Shown: positions 47,765 through 57,241, numbered from the stretch's first letter. The stretch is 64,000 nucleotides of DNA from Thermohalobaculum xanthum (GCF_016623495.1 NZ_JAEHHL010000004.1:186001-250000); one strand, 5' to 3'. Notes: a model not told the origin generated them from the letters alone. Translations and numbers: made by a program.

Positions 47765-48184
47765 GGGATATGCCTTTTCGTGTTGTGCGGGCGCACGAAG
47801 CGGCCCGCAGCCCCGCTCCTGCGGGGGCGTCGGGACGGACCCGCGCCCGGCATTGCGCCGCGCGAGGCCCGATGGCTGGTTCCGGCCCGGTAACGCACGC
47901 CTTGCGCGCGATCGGGCCGTGAGAACCCAGCGTGAATTGGGAACCCGGTCGGAGGCTGTCGGGCGCCCCATGGGCGACCGGCGTGCCTTGCATCGTGTCC
48001 TGCACCGGAAAGTCCGCGCCGCCTGGGCGCAACGGAAGGGGTGCGGGCCGTTCACGCGACGGCCGAGCAACGTGCGCCCCTCACATCGGGCGCCGGGCCC
48101 GGAAAGTCAAGGACTTGTTGCGCTGCGGCAAAGCGCCCCCGGCAGGGCGTGACGCCGGGGACGCGGGTGGTGTGCGCCGCGCGA
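47765..48184. other. 420-bp non-coding gap upstream of the helicase
   Basis: No supported gene. On the minus strand CTTGAC (48111-48106) and CCCGATGT (48090-48083) are 15 bases apart and resemble a sigma-32 type promoter for the helicase, though weaker than that of hsp20. If used, it would give a 5' leader of about 310 bases. The segment GACTTTCCGG occurs twice in it on the minus strand. I see no tRNA or convincing terminator. Confidence 0.5.
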
Positions 48185-49411
48185 TTAGGCGGGCACGATG
48201 TTGTGCGCGGGTCCGTATGGGAAGCGCGTGATGTTCTCGGCGCCCGTTTCCTGGACCACGAGAATGTCGTGCTCGCGATAGCCGCCGGCGCCCGGGGTTC
48301 CTTCCGGCACCGTCAGCATCGGCTCCATCGAGACGACCATGCCGGGTTCGAGCATCGTGTCGATGTCCTCGCGCAGTTCGAGCCCCGCCTCGCGCCCGTA
48401 ATAGTGGCTCAGGATCCCGAAGGAGTGGCCATAGCCGAACGAGCGGTAGCGTAGGAGATCGCGCGCCTCGAGGAAGGCGTTGATCTCGGCGACGATATCC
48501 GAGCAGCGCACGCCCGGGCGGATCAGTGAGAGGCCAAGCTCGTGCGCGCCGACATTGGCTTCCCACAGCTTCAGCGAGGCGGCGTCGGGCTCGCCGAGAA
48601 AGAGGGTGCGCTCGAGCGCGGTGTAGTAGCCCGAGATCATCGGGAAGCAGTTGAGGCTGAGAATGTCGCCGGGGGCGAGCGGCCGGGCGGTGACCGGGTT
48701 GTGCGCGCCATCGGTATTGATGCCGGACTGGAACCAGACCCAGGTGTCCCGCAGTTCCGAATCGGGAAAGGCGCGGGCGATCTCGACCTCCATGGCGTCG
48801 CGCCCGGCAATGGCCACGTCGATCTCGCGCGCGCCCGCGCGGATCGCGTCGCGGATGGCGAAACCGCCGATGTCGGCAACCCGGGCACCCTCGCGGATCA
48901 GCGCGATCTCGGCGGCGGACTTCACCATGCGCTGGCGCATCGCATCGGGGGCAATGTCGACAACTTCGGGCGCATCGAGAAAGTCGGCCAGCTTCTCGCG
49001 CGCCTGCAGCGTCAGGTGATCACCTTCGACGCCGATGCGTCGCGGGCGTCCCGCGACGTGCCGAACCGCGCGCCAGAAATTGTCGCGCTGCCAGTCGGTG
49101 TAGACGATGTTGTCGCCCTCGGTCCGCCGCCAGGGTTGCCCGCCGTCGATATTGGCCGAGACGCTGGTGACCCGGTCATGGGTGACGACGGCGCCGAAGG
49201 GGCGCCCGAAGGCGCAATAGAGAAAGCCCGTGTAATAGGCGATGCCGTGCATCGAGGTGAGGATCACCGCGTCGAGCCCATGGGCCGCCATGATTGCGCG
49301 CAGTCCGGCGACGCGGGCGGCGTACTCCTCGGGCGCGAAGGGCTTGGGCGCGGGCACGCCGTTGCGAAAGGTGAAGAACTCGGGGCGTGGGGTCGTGGTC
49401 GGGGATGCCAT
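48185..49411 (-). CDS. creatinase (creatine amidinohydrolase)
   Basis: 408 aa, the same length class as the Pseudomonas enzyme. Hydrolyses creatine to sarcosine and urea. Recognised from near-identical blocks: SANIDGGQPWRRT, NIVYTDWQRDN, WFQSGINTDGAHNPVT and GYGHSFGILSHYYGREAGLE. The catalytic histidine (H232 in Pseudomonas) is H237 here in TDGAHNP. It has the pita-bread M24 fold but lacks the metal ligands of aminopeptidase P, as creatinase does. The ATG at 49411 follows GGGAGG. No creatininase gene is beside it. Sarcosine produced could feed the dehydrogenases at 54.8-62.1 kb. Confidence 0.93.
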   Translation of the reverse strand: MASPTTTPRPEFFTFRNGVPAPKPFAPEEYAARVAGLRAIMAAHGLDAVILTSMHGIAYYTGFLYCAFGRPFGAVVTHDRVTSVSANIDGGQPWRRTEGDNIVYTDWQRDNFWRAVRHVAGRPRRIGVEGDHLTLQAREKLADFLDAPEVVDIAPDAMRQRMVKSAAEIALIREGARVADIGGFAIRDAIRAGAREIDVAIAGRDAMEVEIARAFPDSELRDTWVWFQSGINTDGAHNPVTARPLAPGDILSLNCFPMISGYYTALERTLFLGEPDAASLKLWEANVGAHELGLSLIRPGVRCSDIVAEINAFLEARDLLRYRSFGYGHSFGILSHYYGREAGLELREDIDTMLEPGMVVSMEPMLTVPEGTPGAGGYREHDILVVQETGAENITRFPYGPAHNIVPA

Positions 49412-49741
49412 GCGAACCTCCCTTGGTCCCGGGGAGATCCGTGATCCGCCGCCGGGACAGAAGATCCCGGCGTGCAGGACGGTGCGGGCCCGGGCGACAG
49501 CCCGGCAGAGCCGCAAGCATGGCGGGCACTCCCCGCCCCGGCGACGCCATCGCCGGACGCTCGGGCGAGAGATTGCACGGCGCCAGGGCGCCTGTCACGC
49601 GGAAACGAGGCGTCGCATCGGCGCCACGAGGTTGGAAATACGCCAGATTCTATGTCCCATTCCGGGAAAGTCGCGAGTTGGTCACTTTTCTTTCGCGCGA
49701 ATCGGCGCATGCTGAGGATGCGGGGTGAACGGAGTTGCGTG
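49412..49741. other. 330-bp divergent intergenic region
   Basis: Separates creatinase (leftward) from a small unknown gene (rightward). It holds the creatinase ribosome-binding site (GGGAGG) and a minus-strand TAGAAT -10-like element (49652-49647) without a clear -35. It becomes less GC-rich from about 49630 onwards. No ORF with coding character and no strong palindrome seen. Confidence 0.5.
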
Positions 49742-50107
49742 ATGGAAAACGATTTGCCGAGTGAGATGCGCTCTGCCCTCGATAAACGATCTCCCAACCC
49801 AGGGCGGCGCGCGCAGGGACTGTTCGCGGTCGCGACCGCCGCAAGTGGCCCCCAGCGGCACGCAGTTGTCGAGCTGGATCGCCGTGGAATGGTGATCCGC
49901 GCCGAGGACACGCCGCACCTGAGGGGCTTCGTCGACATCGTGAAGGGCGAGGACCGCATCGGACGCCATCTCGTCGTGCTCTCGTGGGCGCGGGACGGGC
50001 TGGCAGGTTACGAGTTCAAGCGCGGTGGTCATGCCGGCTCGGCGCCGGCGGATTACGAACGTCCGGCTCACGGCGCGCTGATCGAGGGGCCCCGGGCCGG
50101 CGGCTGA
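49742..50107 (+). CDS. unknown small protein
   Basis: 121 aa, family not recognised. The ATG has GGAG 8 bases upstream. It has no signal peptide or membrane segment. A mostly polar N-terminus precedes a segment rich in beta strand propensity (HAVVELDRRGMVIRAEDT, then LVVLSWARDGLAGYEFKRGG), which could be one small beta domain. It is convergent with the MaoC-like gene (6 bases between stops) and divergent from creatinase. Confidence 0.6.
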   Translation: MENDLPSEMRSALDKRSPNPGRRAQGLFAVATAASGPQRHAVVELDRRGMVIRAEDTPHLRGFVDIVKGEDRIGRHLVVLSWARDGLAGYEFKRGGHAGSAPADYERPAHGALIEGPRAGG

Positions 50108-50113
50108 GCCGCG

Positions 50114-50956
50114 TCAGAGGTCCACGCTCGCCGTCATCGTAAGCCGCCCGTCGTTACCGCGGATCCAGAGGTCCGCACCTTCCGGCGCCTCGCGCCCGCA
50201 GGCGGTGAAGGTTTCGCCGGCGAAGACCGGCGCGAGCGCGCGGAAGTCGAAGCGCCGGATTCGATGCGCGCCACCCGCCATGTCACCCGCGAGATCCAGC
50301 AGAAGCGTTGCGAGCAGCGGGCCGTGCACCACGAGGCCCGGGTAGCCCTCGGTTTCGGTCGCGTGGCGAAGGTCGTAATGGATGCGGTGGCCGTTGAAGG
50401 TGAGGGCCGAGTAGCGGAACAGCTCGACCGGTCCCATCGACCATTCGCGCCGGGCGGTCTCGTCGGTCGGGGCAGCCTTCGGCGCCGGAGGCTTCGCGCC
50501 CGGCTCGGGATCGAAGCGGTAGACGATGTCCTGCTCCTCGACGATGGCGGGCCCGCCGCTTCCGCCGATCTCGTGGCGTACGGTCACGAACGTCATCTCG
50601 CCCGCCCGACCGGTCTTTTCGGCGACCTGCGCGATCGTCGAGCGTCGCGTGGCCGGCGCGCCGAGCGGCATCGGCGCGTGGAACTCGACCCGCCCTCCGG
50701 CCCACATCCGCCGCGGCTGACGCACGGCGGGCATGAAGCCGCCGGTCGCGGGGTGGCCGTCGGGGCCGAGCTCGGTGCGTGGCCGGGCCTCGAGGAAATA
50801 CATCCAGTGCCAGAACGGCGGCAGCGCGTCGCCGGGGGCGAAAGCGGGTCGGTCGAGTCCCAGCGTCGCGACCAGGGCGTTGGCGGCCCAGGGGCTCATT
50901 GGGTCGGTTTCCGTGCGGCTCCGGCCAACCCAGTCCGTGGGGTCGGGCGTGGTCAT
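50114..50956 (-). CDS. MaoC/FAS1-type dehydratase (mesaconyl-C4-CoA hydratase-like)
   Basis: 280 aa. A double hot-dog protein of the type used for beta-hydroxyacyl or mesaconyl-C4-CoA hydration. The N-terminal half has WAGGRVEFHAPMPLG; the C-terminal half has LTFNGHRIHYD (N188, H190, H193, D195), the hydratase-2-like catalytic segment, and LVVHGPLLATLLLDL. It is divergent from the PLP enzyme at 51095 by 138 bases. The physiological CoA ester is unknown. Confidence 0.82.
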   Translation of the reverse strand: MTTPDPTDWVGRSRTETDPMSPWAANALVATLGLDRPAFAPGDALPPFWHWMYFLEARPRTELGPDGHPATGGFMPAVRQPRRMWAGGRVEFHAPMPLGAPATRRSTIAQVAEKTGRAGEMTFVTVRHEIGGSGGPAIVEEQDIVYRFDPEPGAKPPAPKAAPTDETARREWSMGPVELFRYSALTFNGHRIHYDLRHATETEGYPGLVVHGPLLATLLLDLAGDMAGGAHRIRRFDFRALAPVFAGETFTACGREAPEGADLWIRGNDGRLTMTASVDL

Positions 50957-51094
50957 CGCGGCCTCCTGCGATCGGCTTGGATCGAGGCATAGCGGCAAAG
51001 CGGCACGCCGATCCACCCCTTTGGCAGCGGGCGGTTGACGCGAGGTGTGGCGCCGGGCTTCTGTGGCCGCGACAACCTTTGGGAAGGACATCAG

Positions 51095-52312
51095 ATGGCA
51101 CGCAATCTCGACGCCGGAAGCGCCGGTGCGCGCACGCTCGCAATCCACGCGGGCGAGCGGCCCGATCCCGCAACGGGGGCGTCGAGCCCGAACATCGTCA
51201 TGTCCTCGACCTTCGTCACCGAAAAGCCCGAGGGCTTCTCGGCCAGCGAGCTTACCGAGGAGAGCCCGTTCGTCTACACCCGCTGGGCAAACCCGACCGT
51301 CCGCGGCTTGGAGGAAAAGGTCGCGGCACTCGAGGGAGCGGAGGCGGCATCGGCCTTTGCCAGCGGCATGGCGGCGGCGCATGCGATCCTGGCCTCCGAA
51401 CTGTCGTCCGGCGACCGGCTGGTGCTCTCGGACGTGAGCTATGCAGGCATCGCCGAACTGGCGCGCGACACGCTGCCCCGGATGGGCGTCGAGGTTGCGA
51501 CCGTCGACATGTCGGACCTCGCGGCGGTCGAGGCGGCGGTGACGCCCGGGACGAAGCTCGTCTTCATCGACACGCCCTGCAATCCGCTGATGCGCCTGAC
51601 CGATATCGCCGCGGTGGCGCGGATCGCGCATGCGGCCGGCGCGCGGCTGGCGGTCGATTCGACCTTCGCCACCCCGGTCGCGACGCGGCCGCTGGAGCTT
51701 GGCGCCGACTACGTGATGCATTCGGCCACGAAGTATCTCGGCGGGCATGGCGACGCCATCGGGGGCGTGGTCTGCGGCAGGGCGGAGTTGATCCGTCCGC
51801 TGGTGAGCGAGGCCATCGTCCACTACGGCGGGATCATGTCGCCCTTCAATGCCTGGCTGATCGCGCGCGGAGCCGCGACCTTGCCGCTGCGGATGCGGGC
51901 GCATGAGGAGACCGCTCTGGCGGTGGCGCGCTGGCTCGAGGCCGACCCGCGCGTCGAGCGGGTGATCTATCCGGGCCTTCCCAGCCATCCGCAGCACGAC
52001 CTCGCGCGGCGGCAGATGAAGAATTTCTCGGGCATGCTCAGCTTTCGCGTGAAGGGCGGCGAGGCCGAGGGTGCCGAGGTCGCGACCCGGATGGCCGCGC
52101 GGCTGCGCGTGATCCATCACGCCGTATCGCTGGGCCATCACCGCACGCTGGTCTGCTGGATGCCGACGGCGAGCCTGATCGAGACGTCGTTCCGGCTCGA
52201 AGGCGCGCAGGCCGCGGCCTATCGTGACTGGGCCGGGGACGGGATCTTCCGGCTTTCGATCGGGCTCGAGGATGCGGCGGACCTGATCCGCGATCTCGAC
52301 CAGGCGCTCTGA
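51095..52312 (+). CDS. Cys/Met metabolism PLP-dependent lyase or transferase
   Basis: 405 aa. A gamma-family PLP enzyme such as cystathionine gamma-lyase, methionine gamma-lyase or O-acylhomoserine sulfhydrylase. The PLP lysine is K213 (HSATKYLGGHGD), Y61 and R63 of YTRWANPT contact the phosphate of the neighbouring subunit, and D188 holds the pyridine nitrogen, in DSTFATP rather than the common DNTFATP. GGGAAGGACA precedes the ATG. The subfamily, and so the substrate, cannot be fixed from the sequence. Confidence 0.88.
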   Translation: MARNLDAGSAGARTLAIHAGERPDPATGASSPNIVMSSTFVTEKPEGFSASELTEESPFVYTRWANPTVRGLEEKVAALEGAEAASAFASGMAAAHAILASELSSGDRLVLSDVSYAGIAELARDTLPRMGVEVATVDMSDLAAVEAAVTPGTKLVFIDTPCNPLMRLTDIAAVARIAHAAGARLAVDSTFATPVATRPLELGADYVMHSATKYLGGHGDAIGGVVCGRAELIRPLVSEAIVHYGGIMSPFNAWLIARGAATLPLRMRAHEETALAVARWLEADPRVERVIYPGLPSHPQHDLARRQMKNFSGMLSFRVKGGEAEGAEVATRMAARLRVIHHAVSLGHHRTLVCWMPTASLIETSFRLEGAQAAAYRDWAGDGIFRLSIGLEDAADLIRDLDQAL

Positions 52313-52322
52313 CTTCTGCCGG

Positions 52323-52631
52323 TCAGGCGCGGAGCAATGCAAAGGCGAGGTTGAGGGGCGAGAAGAAGCCCGTCCCCACCGTGAGCCCGAGGGTCACGAG
52401 CGTGACGGCTGCCATGGCCATCACGCCCTGCTTGTGCAATCCGCCCCGCGCGGCCCTGCGGGTCAGCACGACATTGACCGCCAGAATGGCGCCCGCACCG
52501 GCCATGCTGAGCAGGACGGCACCAAAGGTCGCCCCTTGTCCGTGCAACGCCCCCATCCCGAGCCAGAGGACGCGCCCGGCAACGGGCGCGCCAACCAGGT
52601 TGAACAGGATGAAGGCGGTCACGGGGCTCAT
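52323..52631 (-). CDS. small membrane protein of unknown function
   Basis: 102 aa with three hydrophobic helices (about 3-25, 37-57 and 69-98). No family recognised. It starts 7 bases after the stop of the SIMPL-domain gene and is probably cotranscribed with it. Confidence 0.6.
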   Translation of the reverse strand: MSPVTAFILFNLVGAPVAGRVLWLGMGALHGQGATFGAVLLSMAGAGAILAVNVVLTRRAARGGLHKQGVMAMAAVTLVTLGLTVGTGFFSPLNLAFALLRA

Positions 52632-52638
52632 CCGCGCG

Positions 52639-53331
52639 TCACTTCAACTCGAACACGACCGACACGCTGACCGACAGCGTCTCCTCGCCGCCCGCGATCG
52701 GAACCGAGGCCGCATCGGCCATGGCCATGCGCATCTCGAGCTTGGGCATCGGCATCATGGCGCCGCCCTCGACGAGCGAGAGCACCGGGCCGAGTGTCGC
52801 GCCGATCGCCCCGGCATAGATTTCGGCCTTGCGCCGCGCATCGGCGGCGGCAGCCTCGCGTGCCGCGTCGAGGCGGGTCTCGCGATCCGAGACGTCGAAC
52901 CAGATGCCGCCGATGTCGGTCGCTCCGGCCTGCGTCGCCCGGTCGAGAAGCCCGCCCAGCGCATCGAAGTCGCGCGCGGTGACCTGCACGGTGTTGCTGG
53001 CGCTGTATCCGCGGATCTTGGGGCGCTCGTCGTTGCCCTCCGGTCTCGACCAGAGTGGCGAGAGCGAGACATTCGTGGTCCGGATGTCCCGCTCCTCGAT
53101 CCCGGCGGCCTTCAGCGCCTCGAAGATCCCGCTCATCGCCTTCGAGTTGCGGTCGAGCGCCTGCGCGGCGGTGTTGCCCTCGGTGGTGACGCCAAGGTTC
53201 ACGCGGGCAATGTCGGGCGGCGCGGTCACCTCGCCCCGGCCGGTCACCGAAAGGGTTCGGGGCGGTGCGCTTTCGTCTGCGATGGCAGGGGCAGCAGCGA
53301 AAATCGCGAGCGCGAGAATGAGGCGCAGCAT
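52639..53331 (-). CDS. SIMPL domain (DUF541) periplasmic protein
   Basis: 230 aa from the ATG at 53331 (MLRLILALAIF), which gives a clean signal peptide ending AIADES; an ATG 5 codons earlier is also in frame. The SIMPL/DUF541 domain is seen from LSVTGRGEVTAPPDIARVNLGV to the C-terminal SVSVSVVFELK. These proteins are periplasmic or outer-membrane-associated (BP26/OMP28-like) and have been linked to oxidative stress in other bacteria; the role here is unknown. Confidence 0.9.
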   Translation of the reverse strand: MLRLILALAIFAAAPAIADESAPPRTLSVTGRGEVTAPPDIARVNLGVTTEGNTAAQALDRNSKAMSGIFEALKAAGIEERDIRTTNVSLSPLWSRPEGNDERPKIRGYSASNTVQVTARDFDALGGLLDRATQAGATDIGGIWFDVSDRETRLDAAREAAAADARRKAEIYAGAIGATLGPVLSLVEGGAMMPMPKLEMRMAMADAASVPIAGGEETLSVSVSVVFELK

Positions 53332-53497
53332 GGCGTGGTCCTTCAATTGGCGCCCCCGGATGGGGTGCTTGGGTGACGTGCCGCGATCTTACGCACGGGC
53401 ATGGAATTCTCCAGCGCCCGCTGCCTGAAATTTTTCTCGCGGCAGGGTGCCGAAATGTCCCGAATGCGACGTCCTCCGGCGCAATCGGGCGCGCTGT

Positions 53498-53528
53498 TGC
53501 GTGAAAATACGGCGCAAAATTTCACGCA
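53498..53528. promoter_or_regulatory. 31-bp inverted repeat upstream of the XRE-cupin regulator
   Basis: TGCGTGAAA (53498-53506) and TTTCACGCA (53520-53528) are 9-base inverted arms around a 13-base spacer. The site lies 38 bases before the regulator gene. The arms contain the same GTGAAA/TTTCAC half as the dyad at 1963-1988, in opposite relative orientation. A binding site for the regulator itself is plausible. Confidence 0.55.
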
Positions 53529-53566
53529 CCCAAGGCCCCTCGGGGCGAATCACGGAGCGGCGGCGG

Positions 53567-54148
53567 ATGAAAGCGGCGCGACTGGAGGAGACGGCCCGGG
53601 CCGGCGGCGTCGGCGCGGATCTGCGCGCACTGCGCCGGGCGCGCAACCTCACGCTCGCGGCGCTGGCGCTCAGGATCGGGCGGTCCGTCGGCTGGCTCTC
53701 GGAGGTCGAGCGCGGGATCACCGATCCCCCGATCGCCGACCTTCGCCGCATCGCGAATGCGCTGGATCAGCCGCTCTCGCTCTTCTTCGGCGGCGCCGAG
53801 GGGCCCGAGGCCGAGCGCGGCCATGTCGTGCGCGCGGGCGCGCGCAGGACGCTGGGCGGCGCCGGCGAGGGGCTCTGCGAGGAGTTGCTCTCGCCCGACC
53901 TCTCGGGCTCGTTCGAGATCGTTCGCTCGGTCTTCGCGCCGGGCGCGCGGCTGACCGAGCCCGTGACCCGGCCGACCGAGGAGGCGGGCTACATCGTATC
54001 CGGCACGCTCGAGATCGAGATCGAGGGCGCGCGCCACCGCCTCGGTCCCGGCGACAGCTTCCGCATCCGGGGCGAGGCCTTCCGCTGGCGCAATCCGGGC
54101 ACCGAGCCCGCCGTCGCGATCTGGGTGATCGCGCCGCCGGTCTATTGA
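53567..54148 (+). CDS. XRE-family regulator with C-terminal cupin domain
   Basis: 193 aa. A helix-turn-helix at about 20-75 (LRRARNLTLAALALRIGRSVGWLSEVERGI) is followed by a cupin_2 domain (about 110-190; GYIVSGTLEIEIEG and GDSFRI), as in PuuR-type sensors of amines. It heads the methylated-glycine cluster, ahead of a LysE exporter 10 bases downstream and the FAD dehydrogenases. A role as the cluster's regulator, with a small amine as ligand, is inference. Confidence 0.88.
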   Translation: MKAARLEETARAGGVGADLRALRRARNLTLAALALRIGRSVGWLSEVERGITDPPIADLRRIANALDQPLSLFFGGAEGPEAERGHVVRAGARRTLGGAGEGLCEELLSPDLSGSFEIVRSVFAPGARLTEPVTRPTEEAGYIVSGTLEIEIEGARHRLGPGDSFRIRGEAFRWRNPGTEPAVAIWVIAPPVY

Positions 54149-54158
54149 GGGCATTGCG

Positions 54159-54782
54159 ATGTTCGAGACGCTGATGTCGATCGATCCGTGGACGGGCGTG
54201 GCCTTCGTGATCGCCTCGGTCGTTCTGATGATCACGCCGGGGCCCGGGATGATGTTCTGCATTGCCTGCGGGCTGAGGGGTGGCGCCTGGGCCGGCGTCG
54301 CGGCTGGAGTAGGCTCGGCCGTCGGCATGATGGTGCATGCCATTCTGGCTGCAGCCGGCCTCTCGGCGCTGATCCTCGGCGCACCGGGGGCCTATGACGC
54401 GGTGCGCTGGATCGGCGCGGCCTATCTCGTCTGGCTGGCCTGGTCGAGCTGGACCGCGGGGGACGATCTGGGCGGGAGGCTGGGGCGCAGCCGGATGGCG
54501 CGCGCCTTCGCTCGCGCACTCGCAACCAACCTGATGAACCCGAAGGTCATCGTCTTCATGGTGGCCTTCCTGCCGCAATTCGTGGACCCGGCCGTCGGGC
54601 CCGCCTGGGCGCAGTTCCTGATCTTCGGCGCGGGCGTCGCGCTGATCGGGCTGATCTTCGACTGCCTCTATGGCGGGCTCGCCGGCCTCGTTGCCGAGCG
54701 GTTGAAGCGCGCATCGCGCCTCATGAACCGGGTGAGCGCCGTGGCCTTCGGCGGCCTTGCCGCGCGCATCGTGCTGGATTGA
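54159..54782 (+). CDS. LysE-family translocator (amino acid exporter)
   Basis: 207 aa, with about six membrane helices. The N-terminal segment LMITPGPGMMFCIACGLRGG and ATNLMNPKVIVFMVAFLPQFV are typical of the LysE/RhtB family. It probably exports an amino acid or a by-product of the pathway. It sits 10 bases after the XRE-cupin gene and 23 bases before the first dehydrogenase. Confidence 0.9.
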   Translation: MFETLMSIDPWTGVAFVIASVVLMITPGPGMMFCIACGLRGGAWAGVAAGVGSAVGMMVHAILAAAGLSALILGAPGAYDAVRWIGAAYLVWLAWSSWTAGDDLGGRLGRSRMARAFARALATNLMNPKVIVFMVAFLPQFVDPAVGPAWAQFLIFGAGVALIGLIFDCLYGGLAGLVAERLKRASRLMNRVSAVAFGGLAARIVLD

Positions 54783-54805
54783 GAAAGAAAGAGGGAGAGA
54801 GCGTC

Positions 54806-57238
54806 ATGGCAGACCTGCCCACTACCGCCCGCGTTGTCATCATCGGGGGCGGAGCCGTCGGCGCCTCGGCGCTCTATCACCTTGCGCTGGCCGGATGGAC
54901 AGACTGCGTGCTGCTCGAGAAGAACGAGCTCACCTCGGGCTCGACCTGGCACGCGGCCGGGAACGTGCCGACCTTCTCGTCCTCGTGGTCGATCATGAAC
55001 ATGCAGCGGTATTCGGCCGAGCTCTATCGCGGGCTGGCGGACAAGGTCGACTACCCGATGAACTACCACGTCACGGGCTCGATCCGGCTCGCGCATTCGC
55101 GCGAGCGGATGCAGGAGTTCGAGCGGGTGAAGGGGATGGGGCGCTACCAGGGCATGGAGCTCGAGATCTGCTCGCCCTCGGAGCTGCGCGAGAAATATCC
55201 CTTCCTCGAGACGCACGACCTGAAGGGTGGCCTCTGGGATCCCTACGACGGCGACATCGACCCCGCGCAGCTGACGCAGGCGCTGGCCAAGGGCGCGCGC
55301 GATCTGGGCCAGAAGATCATCCGTTTCTGCCCCGCGACAGGCGTGCGCCGCGAGGGCGGTGACTGGGTCGTCGAGACCGCGCAGGGCGAGATCCGGTGCG
55401 AGTACGTGGTCAATGCCGCCGGCTACCGCGCGCAGGAGGTCGGGCGCTGGTTCGGCCGCGAAGTGCCGATGGCGACCATGAGCCACCAGTACATCCTGTT
55501 CGAGGAAGTGGAGGAGGTGGCGCAGCTGACAGCCGAGCGGGGCCGGAAGCTGCCGCTGCTGCGCGATGTGGATGTGAGCTACTACCTGCGGCAGGAGAAG
55601 AACGGCTTCAACCTCGGACCCTACGAGCGCAATTGCCGCGCCCACTGGGTGACGCCCGATGACCCGATGCCCGATGACTTCTCGTTCCAGCTCTGGCCAG
55701 ACGACCTCGAACGGCTCGAGCATTACCTCGAGGACGCGCTCGCCCGCGTCCCGGTGATGGGCAAGGCCGGGCTTTCCCGCGTGATCAACGGCCCGATCCC
55801 CTACACGCCCGACGGCAACCCCCTGATCGGGCCGATGCCGGGGGTGCCCAATGCCTTCGAAGCCTGCGTCTTCACCTTCGGGATCTGCCAGTCGGGCGGT
55901 GCCGGCAAGGTCCTTGCCGAATGGGTGACCGAAGGCGGCACCGAGTGGGACATGTGGTCCTGCGACCCGCGCCGGTTCGGGCGCTGGATCGACCACCAGT
56001 ACTGCGTCGACAAGGCGATGGAGGTCTACGGTCACGAGTACGGGATGCATTTCCCGCATCACGCCTGGCCCGCCGCGCGCGACCGGCGGCTGTCGCCCGT
56101 GCACGACAAGGTAAAGGCGCTCGGCGGCCAGATGGGCGCCTACAATGGCTGGGAGCGCGCATTGTGGTTCGCGAAGGAGGGCGACGATACCTCGGAGGCC
56201 GCGACGCAAACCTGGGAGCGGGCGGGCCCGTGGGAGCCGCGGGTGCGCGAGGAATGCGAGGCGGTGAGGGACGCGGTCGGCGTGCTCGACCTGCCGGGCT
56301 TCTCGCGCTTCAACCTCTCGGGCGCGGGGGCGGCGGACTGGCTGCTGGGGCGGATCGCCGGGGCGCTGCCCAAGGTCGGGCGGATGAACCTTGCCTATTT
56401 CGCGGACGCGCGCGGGCGCATCGTGACCGAGATGTCGGTGATGCGGCATGACGTGGATTTCTTCACGCTGATCACGGCCGCGACCGCACAGCTTCACGAT
56501 TTCGAACTGCTGGAGCGCGACCTGCCCGAGGGCCTGAGCCTGACCGATCACACGGACGAGTATTCGACGCTGATCGTCTGCGGTCCGGGGTCGCGCGCGC
56601 TGTTCGACGAGATCGCCGAGGCCGACCTGACCCTGCCCTGGCTCAGCCATCAGCCCGCGCGCGTCGCCGGCCGGAACGCGGCGCTGGCGCGGGTCAGCTT
56701 CGCGGGCGAGCTTGGCTGGGAGGTCCATGCGGCGGTTGCCGATATCCCCGCAATCTACGATGCGGTGCTCGCGTGCGGTGCGAAGCCTTTTGGGATGTTC
56801 GCGCTCGACAGCCTGCGCATCGAGAAGGGCTATCGCGCCTGGAAGGGCGATCTCTCGACCGACTACACGTTGCTGGAAGGCGGGCTCGATCGGTTCGTCA
56901 AGTTCGACAAGCCGCAGGATTTCCCCGGAAAGGCGGCCCTGATGGCCGAGAAGCAGCGGGGCGTGAAGAAGCGCTTCGTGACCATGACGGTCGAGGCGGG
57001 CGCGGCAGACGCGCCCTACATGTCGACCGTCTGGCTGGGCGACAGCGTGGTGGGCGAGACGACCTCGGGCGGCTGGGGCTACCGTGTCGGCCGCTCGCTC
57101 GCGCTCGGCACGATCCGGGCGGATCTCGCGGTTCCGGGCACGAGGCTAGAAGTCGAGATCTTCGGCGAGCGGTTCCCGGCCGAGGTGCAGCCGGACGGGC
57201 CGCTGTGGGACCCTGAGAACGCGCGGCTGAGGGCCTGA
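54806..57238 (+). CDS. FAD-dependent dimethylglycine/sarcosine dehydrogenase-type protein (GcvT fusion) I
   Basis: 810 aa. An N-terminal DAO-type FAD domain with the nucleotide loop IIGGGAVGASALYHLA, then the FAO_M middle region, a folate-binding GCV_T domain (about 430-700) and a GCV_T C-terminal domain ending at 805. H49 in STWHAAG corresponds to the residue that carries covalent FAD in dimethylglycine and sarcosine dehydrogenases. The folate domain would catch the formaldehyde unit as methylene-tetrahydrofolate. The ATG at 54806 follows a purine-rich GAAAGAGGGAGAGAG. Dimethylglycine or sarcosine as substrate is likely, but which one is not decided. Confidence 0.85.
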   Translation: MADLPTTARVVIIGGGAVGASALYHLALAGWTDCVLLEKNELTSGSTWHAAGNVPTFSSSWSIMNMQRYSAELYRGLADKVDYPMNYHVTGSIRLAHSRERMQEFERVKGMGRYQGMELEICSPSELREKYPFLETHDLKGGLWDPYDGDIDPAQLTQALAKGARDLGQKIIRFCPATGVRREGGDWVVETAQGEIRCEYVVNAAGYRAQEVGRWFGREVPMATMSHQYILFEEVEEVAQLTAERGRKLPLLRDVDVSYYLRQEKNGFNLGPYERNCRAHWVTPDDPMPDDFSFQLWPDDLERLEHYLEDALARVPVMGKAGLSRVINGPIPYTPDGNPLIGPMPGVPNAFEACVFTFGICQSGGAGKVLAEWVTEGGTEWDMWSCDPRRFGRWIDHQYCVDKAMEVYGHEYGMHFPHHAWPAARDRRLSPVHDKVKALGGQMGAYNGWERALWFAKEGDDTSEAATQTWERAGPWEPRVREECEAVRDAVGVLDLPGFSRFNLSGAGAADWLLGRIAGALPKVGRMNLAYFADARGRIVTEMSVMRHDVDFFTLITAATAQLHDFELLERDLPEGLSLTDHTDEYSTLIVCGPGSRALFDEIAEADLTLPWLSHQPARVAGRNAALARVSFAGELGWEVHAAVADIPAIYDAVLACGAKPFGMFALDSLRIEKGYRAWKGDLSTDYTLLEGGLDRFVKFDKPQDFPGKAALMAEKQRGVKKRFVTMTVEAGAADAPYMSTVWLGDSVVGETTSGGWGYRVGRSLALGTIRADLAVPGTRLEVEIFGERFPAEVQPDGPLWDPENARLRA

Positions 57239-57241
57239 TCG

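Noticed and set aside
47765-48070. N-terminal extension of the helicase to an ATG at 48070
   Set aside because: The extra 102 residues are Arg/Pro-rich with no homology-like pattern; the TTG at 47764 has a ribosome-binding site and gives the family N-terminus.
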